Of a DNA stretch of 64,000 nucleotides, positions 36,661 through 44,003 are shown in pieces. Numbering within the stretch: position 1 is the stretch's first letter; each line of letters opens with the position of its first letter. This DNA comes from Gemmataceae bacterium (GTDB lineage: Bacteria > Planctomycetota > Planctomycetia > Gemmatales > Gemmataceae): the NCBI GenBank assembly GCA_022842245.1, contig JALHPZ010000035.1, forward strand, positions 1 to 64,000, read 5' to 3'. A model generated the notes under the pieces. That model ran no database searches, was not told the DNA's origin, and saw nothing but the letters and a program-made list of their open reading frames with translations. The position numbers and the translations under genes are program-made.

Positions 36661-37776
36661 ATGGCGAAGTCGCTGACCTACCGCGATGCCGGGCTGAACC
36701 TCGAGACCTACGCCGAGACGATGACCGGCGTGCAGTCGCTCATCGCGTCCACGTGGGGGCCGAACGTCCTCCGCTCCCCCTTCAAGGGGGCCGGCGGCAA
36801 GGGCGGCAGCTTCGCCAGCCTCTACGACCTCGAACCGCCCAACGGCGGCGGACTCTTCTCGCGCCTCTTCAGCCGCAAGTTCAAACGGCCCGTCCTCGTC
36901 ACCTGCACCGACGGCGTCGGCTCCAAGCTCAAGATCGCCATGATGGCCGGCAAGTATGACACCGTCGGCATCGACCTCGTCGCCATGAGTGTCAACGACC
37001 TCATCTGCACCGGCGGCGAACCGCTGATGTTCCTCGACTACCTCGCGATGGACAAGGACGACCCGCAGCGCACCGTCGAACTCGTGAAGGGAATCCGCGA
37101 CGGCTGCCTCGAATCGGACTGTGCCCTCGTCGGCGGCGAGACGGCGATCCTGCCCGACTTCTACCGGCCCGGCGAGTTCGACATGGCCGGCTTCTGCACC
37201 GGCGTCGTCGAGCATGCGAACATCATCGACGGCAGCCGGATCGAAGTCGGCGACGCCGTCCTCGGCCTCGCCGCCAGCGGCATCCACTCCAACGGCTACA
37301 GCCTCGTGCGCAAGGCCGTCTTCGACGTGGGCGGACTGTCCATCGACTCGCACGTGCCGGAACTGAACGCAACCGTCGGCGACGCGCTGCTGACGCCGAC
37401 GCGGCTCTACGTGCGGCCGGTGCGCAAGGTGCTGGAGCATTATCCGGTGAAGAAGAAGGGCGTGATCCACGGCCTGGCGAACATCACCGGCGGCGGCCTG
37501 CCGGACAACATCGGCCGCATCCTGCCGCCGGGCCGCCACGTGCGCATCCGGCGCGGGAGTTGGCCGGCGCTGCCGCTGTTCGACTGGCTTCAGAAGCTGG
37601 GGAATATCGAGCAGGCCGAGATGGAGAAGGTGTTCAACTGCGGCATCGGCTTCGTGATGATCGTGTCGCCGAGTTTCGCGGACAGCATCCGCAACCAGTT
37701 GAAGGCGATCGGCGTGGACGCGTGGGCCATCGGCGAAGTGACGGCCGGCGAAGCGGGCGTCGAGATGGCTGGGTGA
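36661..37776 (+). CDS. purM: Phosphoribosylformylglycinamidine cyclo-ligase
   Basis: 371 residues from the ATG at 36661. AIR synthetase of purine biosynthesis: converts FGAM plus ATP to AIR. YRDAGLNLETYAE opens the family pattern. TCTDGVGSKLKIA is the substrate/ATP strand, followed by DLVAMSVNDLICTGGEPLMF, GGETAILPDFY and SGIHSNGYSLVRK. GLANITGGGLPDNIGRILP lies in the C-terminal half. It is about 25 residues longer than the E. coli enzyme, with an insertion near 50-75 (the FSRLFSRKFKRP segment). Divergent from prmC. Confidence 0.97.
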   Translation: MAKSLTYRDAGLNLETYAETMTGVQSLIASTWGPNVLRSPFKGAGGKGGSFASLYDLEPPNGGGLFSRLFSRKFKRPVLVTCTDGVGSKLKIAMMAGKYDTVGIDLVAMSVNDLICTGGEPLMFLDYLAMDKDDPQRTVELVKGIRDGCLESDCALVGGETAILPDFYRPGEFDMAGFCTGVVEHANIIDGSRIEVGDAVLGLAASGIHSNGYSLVRKAVFDVGGLSIDSHVPELNATVGDALLTPTRLYVRPVRKVLEHYPVKKKGVIHGLANITGGGLPDNIGRILPPGRHVRIRRGSWPALPLFDWLQKLGNIEQAEMEKVFNCGIGFVMIVSPSFADSIRNQLKAIGVDAWAIGEVTAGEAGVEMAG

Positions 37777-37780
37777 GGAC

Positions 37781-38302
37781 ATGCTTAAGTCGCGCGGCAA
37801 TTATAAAGTCTTCGCCGTGATGTTGGCCATTGTGGTCGCGCTGTTCTCGGCCTTGATTCTGATCTTGCCACCGGCCAAAGTGGTAATTCCAGTCGTAGGC
37901 GATCATCTCAACCGCAAACCGACGGGCCGTGGATTTGAAATCGTATTGTTGAACGAAGTACTTGTCATTTCGCAGGATGATCTTGAATGGTACTCTTGGA
38001 AATCACATACTATGAAATTGAAGAACTCGCGCGATTTAAGAATTCCTCGCTCCGCGCCCGGTACGGTCGAATCCGGTTGGCAATATTCCGTTCGCGTTGA
38101 CGGTCAACCGTGTTATTCGGGCCATTTGCTTTACCGGAGATCGAATCGTAGCGATGTCGAAACGTACATCGTCTATCACGAATTGCAAAACTCCGAGTTT
38201 ACAAGAAGACAGTTGGTGATCTCTTTGGGCGATGAAGCTGTCGATCCCCGCGACAATCCTTTGATTCGAAAAGCTCTCGCGGATGCGGGGCTCTTGTATT
38301 GA
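37781..38302 (+). CDS. AT-rich single-pass membrane protein, unknown
   Basis: 173 residues. One membrane helix (about 11-31) follows a short basic N-terminus; the extracytoplasmic part has no motif I know. The start is 4 nt after the purM stop with GAGG upstream, so it may be co-transcribed. Its composition is much AT-richer than purM, which suggests later insertion of this gene. It is followed directly by the AT-rich hairpin element copy 2. Confidence 0.7.
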   Translation: MLKSRGNYKVFAVMLAIVVALFSALILILPPAKVVIPVVGDHLNRKPTGRGFEIVLLNEVLVISQDDLEWYSWKSHTMKLKNSRDLRIPRSAPGTVESGWQYSVRVDGQPCYSGHLLYRRSNRSDVETYIVYHELQNSEFTRRQLVISLGDEAVDPRDNPLIRKALADAGLLY

Positions 38303-38326
38303 TTTTTTCCACTTTCTGCGGTCCCA

Positions 38327-38406
38327 CATTTTGCATTTATCATTCTTCATTTTGCATTGGTTCGGTCATGTCTGGACCAATGCAAAATGACAGATGTAAA
38401 ATGAAG
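38327..38406. repeat. AT-rich hairpin element, copy 2
   Basis: Inner arms CATTTTGCATTGGT/ACCAATGCAAAATG (14 bp, perfect) with a 14-nt loop containing GGTCATG. Outer arms are further CATTTTGCATTT-like blocks with mismatches. It shares arms and loop with 16724-16798. It lies between two convergent genes and could also terminate both. Confidence 0.78.
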
Positions 38407-38407
38407 A

Positions 38408-40180
38408 TCATTTCTTTCGCAGCTTCTTGTCCGCCGTGTCGGCTTCCGCCGCCGAGATCAGGCCGTCGCCGTCCGCGTCCAGCTCGTCGAACTTCTCGCG
38501 CGGGCCGATGAACTCGGCGCGCGAGACGTCGTTGTCGCCGTTGCGGTCCATCTTTCGGAACCAGAGCGGGCCACTCACTTTCCGCGCGCCGGTGCGGGCG
38601 AACGGATTCACCGGCATGTTGTAGTCGCTGCCAAGGAATGCCGCGAAGCCGAAGCGCACCGAGGCCGACGGCTGCAGCGCGGCCTGCGTCACCGTATCGC
38701 TGCCGGTCGGCTCCAGCACGATCAACCGCTGGAACGCCGTGCGCAGCTCGCGGATGCCGAGCTGGTTGTCGCCGTTGTCGTCCATGAGCTGGAACAGGCT
38801 CGGCCGGCGCGTGCCGAAGCTGGCCGTGAGCGCGAGGTTGATCGTCTCTTCTTGGAGTTCGAGGTACTTCTTGAACTCCTCGCGCGTCAGCTTGCCGTCG
38901 CCGTTCGCGTCGGCCGATTCGAAGACCACGCGCAGGAACTGGAACTGCGGCCCGGCGAGCGAGCTGTCGGTCACAAACTTCTGGTCCTGGGGGAAGGCGC
39001 TGTTGAGTTGGTCCGTCACGCGGCGGGCGACCCCGCCGGGGGGCGGTGCGGCCGTGCTGAGATCCAGCAACTGGTTGCCGATCCGCAGCACCACGCGGCC
39101 CGCCTCGCCTGTGCGCAGCTCGCAGTCGGCCGGCAGCTTGCCGCCCCGGGGCGTCAGCACGGCCAAACGCTTCGCGGTGTCGTGCGCGAGGTTCACCGCC
39201 GCCGTGAAGTCCGGCTCGAGATTCTTCCACCCGTCGAGTTCCGCGTCCGTCAAATGGCCGTCGCCGTTGGCGTCGAGCTTCGCGAACGCCGGGGCGTCGA
39301 GGGCGATCTCTGCCTTCACGACGCGGCCGTCTTTGTTCGCATCGTAGCGCTTCACCAAGGCCGCGCCGTCGATGGCGACGCCGGCGCGGTACAGCCGCAG
39401 GCTCGTGTCGGGCTTCGCCGGCGGGGGGCGTTCCGTGCTCATGACGGCCGGCGTCGCGCCGGCGCGGACCATCGGCGTGCGCCGGATCTCGAACGCCGAG
39501 AGCGCCTCGTTCTCGTCGGTGTCGAGGCTGTGCAGCAGGCTCTCCGCATTCGCCAGTTCGTCCTTGGACAGCTTCTTGTCGCCGTTCGTGTCGAGCCGGG
39601 CGAAGAGTTCGGCCGTGAGTTCGCGGTCGAAGGTATCGTCAAGCGTCACGGAACGCAGGCGCACGAGGTCGGCGGCGGCCTCGTCGTAGCTCACGGCGAA
39701 CTCGGCGAAGGAGACGCGGCCGTCGCCGTCGCGGTCGAGGTCGGCGAGGGTCTTGCCGTCGTCGCCGGCGCCGTGGTAGTAGCTGCCGCCGAGCAGGCCG
39801 GAGAGGCCCTTGGGCGAGAAGATGTTGTCCACTTCGAAGCGGTTCAGCGAGCCGTCGCGGTCGCGGTCGAAGGCGTCGAAGAGCTTCTTCAGGTGGGCGC
39901 GCCACAGTTCGCCGAGCGGCTTCCCGTTGGCCGTGAGCGTGACACGCACGCGCACCGGCCGGGAGTTTGCGAGGTAGACGACGTCGAGCGTGTCCGGGAA
40001 GGCAGCCTTCGGATCGAGTTCGAACTTCGGCCGCACCGGCTTCGCGACCTTCGTCGGCTCGGCGAGGCCGGCGAGGAAAGAGTCCCCGCGCGGCCCCGTG
40101 GGGCGAGGCAGTCCCGGCGACGCCGGCGGAGCGGCGGAAGCCGTGGAGGCGAAGAGCAGGAGCAGGAGGAAGCGGGTCAC
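38408..40180 (-). CDS. Exported protein with ten EF-hand loops
   Basis: 590 residues from a GTG start (GGTGA upstream). Signal peptide at 1-16. Ten EF-hand-type loops are readable, for example FDRDRDGSLNRFE, LDRDGDGRVSFAE, LDTNGDKKLSKDE, LDANGDGHLTDAE, ADANGDGKLTREE, MDRNGDNDVSRAE and LDADGDGLISAAE. Most have Asp at positions 1, 3 and 5 and Glu at 12; two (LDTDENEALSAFE, MDDNGDNQLGIRE) are degenerate. It probably binds several calcium ions outside the cytoplasm. It is the last gene after DUF1553 and DUF1501, a common planctomycete arrangement. Confidence 0.88.
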   Translation of the reverse strand: MTRFLLLLLFASTASAAPPASPGLPRPTGPRGDSFLAGLAEPTKVAKPVRPKFELDPKAAFPDTLDVVYLANSRPVRVRVTLTANGKPLGELWRAHLKKLFDAFDRDRDGSLNRFEVDNIFSPKGLSGLLGGSYYHGAGDDGKTLADLDRDGDGRVSFAEFAVSYDEAAADLVRLRSVTLDDTFDRELTAELFARLDTNGDKKLSKDELANAESLLHSLDTDENEALSAFEIRRTPMVRAGATPAVMSTERPPPAKPDTSLRLYRAGVAIDGAALVKRYDANKDGRVVKAEIALDAPAFAKLDANGDGHLTDAELDGWKNLEPDFTAAVNLAHDTAKRLAVLTPRGGKLPADCELRTGEAGRVVLRIGNQLLDLSTAAPPPGGVARRVTDQLNSAFPQDQKFVTDSSLAGPQFQFLRVVFESADANGDGKLTREEFKKYLELQEETINLALTASFGTRRPSLFQLMDDNGDNQLGIRELRTAFQRLIVLEPTGSDTVTQAALQPSASVRFGFAAFLGSDYNMPVNPFARTGARKVSGPLWFRKMDRNGDNDVSRAEFIGPREKFDELDADGDGLISAAEADTADKKLRKK

Positions 40181-40191
40181 AGAATTTCACC

Positions 40192-40265
40192 GGCGAGCGT
40201 CGCGGCGTAAGCGCGACGTGGCTGCACGGGACGAACCACGTCGCGCTTACGCCGCGACGCTCGCC
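40192..40265. repeat. Perfect 30-bp inverted repeat between DUF1501 and EF-hand genes
   Basis: Arms 40192-40221 and 40236-40265 are perfect complements (they begin GGCGAGCGTCGCGGCG) around a 14-nt loop. It starts 3 nt after the DUF1501 stop and ends 11 nt before the EF-hand GTG. There is no T tract, so it is not a typical terminator. In RNA it would form a very stable hairpin in the intercistronic gap. Confidence 0.9.
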
Positions 40266-40268
40266 AAT

Positions 40269-41579
40269 TTACGCAATCACTTCCGTCACCGGGCGCGCCG
40301 CTTTATCCACGATCCGGATCGGGCGGCCGACGTTCGACATGTTCTGCTTCTCGTGGTCCACGCCCAACACGCCGCACACCGTCGCCAGCAAATCGTGGAC
40401 GCTCGTCTTGCGGTCCTCGACCGTCGTGCCGTCCTTGCTCGTCTTGCCGATCACCTGACCACCCTTGATGCCGCCGCCGGCCAGCACCGTCGACCAGGCG
40501 TTCGGGTAGTGGTCGCGGCCGTTGCCGCCGTTGATCCGAGGCGTCCGGCCGAACTCGCCCATCCAGACGATCAGCGTGCTGTCCAGCAGCCCGCGGTCCT
40601 TCAGGTCCGCCATCAGCGAGCCCCAGCCCTGGTCGAGGAAGCCGCAGTTCCGCTTCACGAATTCGAAGTTGTTGCCGTGGGTGTCCCAGCCGCTCATCGT
40701 GACTTCGACGAACGGCACCCCCTTCTCGACGAGCCGGCGCGCCAGCAGGCAGCCCTGGCCGAAGAGCGACTTGCCGTAGCGCTCGCGGACGCGTTCGGGT
40801 TCCTTATTGAGATCGAAGGCCTCGGCCGCCTGCGACGTCATGAGCCGCGCCGCCCGGTCGTACGCGGCGACATGGCTGTCGCTGATCGCCGTCGGCCGCC
40901 CGGCCGCGAACTCCTCCTGCATGTCCCGCAGGAGCGCGAGCCGGCTGTCGCCGTGGTTCGCGTCCACGGTCGCGGCGCGCTGGAGGTTCTCGACCTTGAG
41001 TTGGTCCCACATCCGCTCGCCCATCGGCTCGTTGAAGGCGTTCGATGTGCCGACGAGCAGCGGGGCATAGTTCGGCCCGAGGAAGCCGGGCGACGTCGGG
41101 TCGTTCTGGAAGAAGAGCTTCCGCGACGCGATGCTGACGAAGTTCGGCAGTTCGGCCTTCGGGTCGCCGATCTCCTTGGAGATGAGGGAGCCGATGTTCG
41201 GATACGGGATCGGCCCCATCGGCAGTTGGCCGGTCTTCATCTGGAAGCTGGCGCGTTCGTGGTCGCCTTCCCGCGTGGACATGCCGCGGAGGATCGCCAT
41301 CTTGTCCATGAAGGTTGCAATCTTCGGCAGGTGCTCGCCGATCTTGATGCCGGGCACGGAGGTCGGGATTTCCTTGAACGGCCCGCCGTTCTCGTGGCCG
41401 GGCTTGAGGTCCCACATGTCGATGGTGGAGGGCCCGCCGTTCATCCAGAGGAGGATGCAGGACTTCTTGCGCTTCGGGTCGGTGGCCGCGGCGTTCGCGA
41501 ACGGCGCGAGCCACCCGGAGGCGCTGACGGCGAGCGACGCGCCGGCGGCGCGGAGGAAATGGCGACGGGTCGGAGTCAT
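40269..41579 (-). CDS. DUF1501 protein
   Basis: 436 residues from the ATG at 41579 (AGGG upstream); an ATG 15 nt earlier is less likely. MTPTRRHFLRAAGASLAVSA is a twin-arginine-like export signal. Family motifs: SCILLWMNGGPSTIDMWDLK, GWDTHGNNFEFV, LIVWMGEFGRTPR and GRDHYPNAWS. Normally this gene directly follows a DUF1549/DUF1553 gene; here inverted repeats and two small genes lie between them. Confidence 0.94.
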   Translation of the reverse strand: MTPTRRHFLRAAGASLAVSASGWLAPFANAAATDPKRKKSCILLWMNGGPSTIDMWDLKPGHENGGPFKEIPTSVPGIKIGEHLPKIATFMDKMAILRGMSTREGDHERASFQMKTGQLPMGPIPYPNIGSLISKEIGDPKAELPNFVSIASRKLFFQNDPTSPGFLGPNYAPLLVGTSNAFNEPMGERMWDQLKVENLQRAATVDANHGDSRLALLRDMQEEFAAGRPTAISDSHVAAYDRAARLMTSQAAEAFDLNKEPERVRERYGKSLFGQGCLLARRLVEKGVPFVEVTMSGWDTHGNNFEFVKRNCGFLDQGWGSLMADLKDRGLLDSTLIVWMGEFGRTPRINGGNGRDHYPNAWSTVLAGGGIKGGQVIGKTSKDGTTVEDRKTSVHDLLATVCGVLGVDHEKQNMSNVGRPIRIVDKAARPVTEVIA

Positions 41580-41595
41580 GGAATAAACCCTCATC

Positions 41596-41631
41596 GTTTA
41601 GCCGCGAGGCGGAGTCTTCGGAGCCGAGCGC
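41596..41631 (+). repeat. Terminal-inverted-repeat-like element, copy C
   Basis: 36 nt beginning GTTTAGCCGCG and containing GGCGGAGTCTTCGGAGCC. It is the exact reverse complement of copy D (41851-41886). It ends 1 nt before the stop codon of the 65-aa gene and lies directly upstream of the DUF1501 start region. Confidence 0.92.
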
Positions 41632-41632
41632 G

Positions 41633-41830
41633 TCACGCGGTCACTTTCGTACCGCACCAGGGACAATATTGAATCGCGATAGATGACGATCCACCGTCGT
41701 GGACGATCAGACCGTATTGTTGTTTCGTCGCGGAGTAATGCACGAGACAGTCGGGACAGTCGAATCGGTTCGAATGTTTGTCGCAAACTCGATCCAGATC
41801 GCGCCGCATGTCATCGCAACAGTGTTTCAT
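41633..41830 (-). CDS. Small cysteine-rich zinc-ribbon-like protein (DUF6980-like)
   Basis: 65 residues from the ATG at 41830 (GGGGGAA upstream). Seven cysteines: Cys4, 5, 16, then CPDC (25/28) and CPWCG (56/59), which could form one or two zinc sites. GLIVHDGGSSSIAIQYCPWC is the best conserved-looking stretch. From memory it resembles the uncharacterised DUF6980 family; this was not searched. The gene fills the space between copies C and D almost completely: about 20 nt of leader, and the stop 1 nt from the repeat. Confidence 0.75.
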   Translation of the reverse strand: MKHCCDDMRRDLDRVCDKHSNRFDCPDCLVHYSATKQQYGLIVHDGGSSSIAIQYCPWCGTKVTA

Positions 41831-41850
41831 CAATGGTTCCCCCGTCGCCC

Positions 41851-41886
41851 GCGCTCGGCTCCGAAGACTCCGCCTCGCGGCTAAAC
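41851..41886 (-). repeat. Terminal-inverted-repeat-like element, copy D
   Basis: Perfect inverted copy of C, with GCTAAAC outward on the right. The unit from C to D is 291 bp. The pentamer TCATC occurs directly outside C and again 4 nt outside D, a weak hint of a target duplication. Confidence 0.92.
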
Positions 41887-41893
41887 GGGGTCA

Positions 41894-42220
41894 TCATTCT
41901 TCGCTTGACCATGCGATGCGAAACGCTTCCCAATCCCGATATCCAACCGTGTACGGCCACGTCGGATCGCTCTCTTGCTGAAAAGTCAGATGTACGAAGG
42001 CCAACGGCATCTTTGGATTCTCCGTCTCAAACAAAAATTCATTCGGGTCAACTGAGTTCCATCCCACAACCCGGCAAGTCACTCCATACAACGGATGGCC
42101 GAAGCAACATTCGCGCTGCAATTCTTCATCGTAAAATCCGATTCGATCCGGATGGCCGGCGGGCAATGGAATGGCCCGCCACGGTTCCGGCCATGCGAAA
42201 TCATCCGGCACATCGACCAT
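41894..42220 (-). CDS. Hypothetical small protein
   Basis: 108 residues, not recognised. Rich in Trp, Pro and aromatic residues (FAWPEPWRAIPLPAGHPDRI; RECCFGHPLYGV; VGWNSVDPNEFLFETENPK). No signal peptide or membrane segment. The style resembles small immunity-like or phage/plasmid accessory proteins, but I cannot assign a family. It lies between the DUF1553 stop (12 nt away) and repeat copy D, inside what is usually a contiguous operon. Confidence 0.65.
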   Translation of the reverse strand: MVDVPDDFAWPEPWRAIPLPAGHPDRIGFYDEELQRECCFGHPLYGVTCRVVGWNSVDPNEFLFETENPKMPLAFVHLTFQQESDPTWPYTVGYRDWEAFRIAWSSEE

Positions 42221-42232
42221 TCCGAACTCGAC

Positions 42233-43834
42233 TCAGTGGTTGAACAAGAACTCCGTGCTGTTCAATAACACCCAGAACACGTCGGAGATCGCCTTCGTCT
42301 TGTCGCCGCTCGGGCCGCCGCGGTCCACGTAGCTCGCGTACTTCTCGCGCTCGGCGTCCGTCGGCTTGCGGTTCATCACGGCCAGGTACAACGTGTCGAT
42401 GCGCTCCTCCGTGCTCAGGAACGGCGCGTCCACCACGGCCGAGAGCGTCTCGCTCGTCGCCACCGTCGTCTGTTCGGCCATCTGCTTGCCGTTCATCATC
42501 AGGAGCGCCTGTAGGATCGACGTCTGAGTCTCGATGGTCTTCGTGCCGGCCGGGTACATCTTGACGAACTTCCCGCGGAGCGTTCGGTCGCGGAAATCGT
42601 CACCGCCCTCGTCCATCAGTTGCGCGGCGTTCTTGAGGCCGGTCGCGATCACGAAGCTGTCGAAGATCTGCCCGCCGTTGAGGCCCTTCATCGCCATCTT
42701 GGCGAAGCGGCGCGGGTCGCCCTGCGTCGGATGCGAGAGCTTGCTGGACAGTTGGTACGCCTGGCTGCCAACGATCGCCTTGATCATGACATGGTTGTCG
42801 AAGCCGCTCGCCACGAATCCCTTCGCGAGTTCGTCCAGCAGTTCCGGATGGCTCGGCGGATTCGCATCCCCGGGTTCGTCGATCGGATCGACGAGGCCGA
42901 TGCCGAAGAAGCGCGCCCAGAGCCGGTTTGCGAGGTTCTTCGCGAAATAGGGGTTCTTGCCGTCGGTCAGCCACTTTGCCAGCTCTTCGCGGGGCGTGCG
43001 GTCGATGCTCCACTTGGGCCGCGTGCCGTCGAAGTACGTCGCGATCAGCGTCGTCTCGGTGTTCGGGATCGTCACCTGGTTCTTCTGGTACTGCGGCGGC
43101 AGCGGGCCGACGAAGCTCGGCGGCACCGGCGGCAGCGCCGCGAACTCGCCGAAGAACGCCGCGGTCTGCCAGAACTGCTCCTTCGAGTAGGTGGCGAAAG
43201 GGTGATCGTGGCACTGGGCGCATTCGAGCTTCACGCCCATGAAGATGCGCGTCGTGGCGGCGGCGAGGTTCTCGGGGCGGAACTCGTTGGCCTGGTAGAA
43301 CGAGGCGACGCGGTTCGTGTTGGGGTCGTTGCGGAACTCGTCGATTTCGCGGAAGCGGGCAAGGCCTTCGGGCATCTTCACCGTCAGGATCTCGCGCACC
43401 ATGGCGTCGATGGGCGTGTTCTTGCGGAATTCGTCCTGAAGCCAAAACTCGAACCCTTGACCGCTGAAGACGAAGCGCACGTCGGTGGCGGCCTGCGGCA
43501 TCCATTCCTGGCGGGTCGTGAAAGCGAAGTGCCGGGCGTAGTTCGGCATCGTCAGCAGGCGGTCGACGAGCTTCGCGCGCTTGTCGGCGGCCTTGTCCGC
43601 GAGGAATTCCGTCGTCTCGGAGACGCGGGGGATGCGGCCGATGATGTCGAGGTAGACGCGGCGGACGAACTCGGCGTCGTCGGCGAGGGCGGCGGGTTTG
43701 ATGCCGCGCGCGGTCCAATCGGCGGCCAGGTGCCGGTCGATGGCGGCGGAGAGCGACTTGGCGAGCGCGGCCTTGTCCGGCTCGGCCGCGGCCGCAGGGC
43801 AAACGAGCAGCAGTATCAGGAGCAACCGCGACAT
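42233..43834 (-). CDS. DUF1549/DUF1553 protein
   Basis: 533 residues, signal peptide at 1-17. DUF1549 occupies about 35-235, with VRRVYLDIIGRIP, LECAQCHDHPF (a CxxCH motif that could bind heme or metal) and FATYSKEQFWQTAAFF. DUF1553 follows at about 275-525, with NPYFAKNLANRLWARFFGIGLVDP and SILQALLMMNG. The family is abundant in planctomycetes and typically encoded next to DUF1501; function is not established. GAGG precedes the ATG. Confidence 0.94.
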   Translation of the reverse strand: MSRLLLILLLVCPAAAAEPDKAALAKSLSAAIDRHLAADWTARGIKPAALADDAEFVRRVYLDIIGRIPRVSETTEFLADKAADKRAKLVDRLLTMPNYARHFAFTTRQEWMPQAATDVRFVFSGQGFEFWLQDEFRKNTPIDAMVREILTVKMPEGLARFREIDEFRNDPNTNRVASFYQANEFRPENLAAATTRIFMGVKLECAQCHDHPFATYSKEQFWQTAAFFGEFAALPPVPPSFVGPLPPQYQKNQVTIPNTETTLIATYFDGTRPKWSIDRTPREELAKWLTDGKNPYFAKNLANRLWARFFGIGLVDPIDEPGDANPPSHPELLDELAKGFVASGFDNHVMIKAIVGSQAYQLSSKLSHPTQGDPRRFAKMAMKGLNGGQIFDSFVIATGLKNAAQLMDEGGDDFRDRTLRGKFVKMYPAGTKTIETQTSILQALLMMNGKQMAEQTTVATSETLSAVVDAPFLSTEERIDTLYLAVMNRKPTDAEREKYASYVDRGGPSGDKTKAISDVFWVLLNSTEFLFNH

Positions 43835-44003
43835 GGAACGCCTCGCGACGGTGCCGTCATTCTAACGCCGACACGGGAGAAGACGCCGACGGGGTCCGCG
43901 CATTTCAGGGATTTCGCGCGGGTTTCGGCATCGGCCAGACTGTCGGCCCTTCCCCGGCTATTCTGTCTGCCAAGCCCTTCGTTCCTCTCCGGGACATCTT
44001 GCC

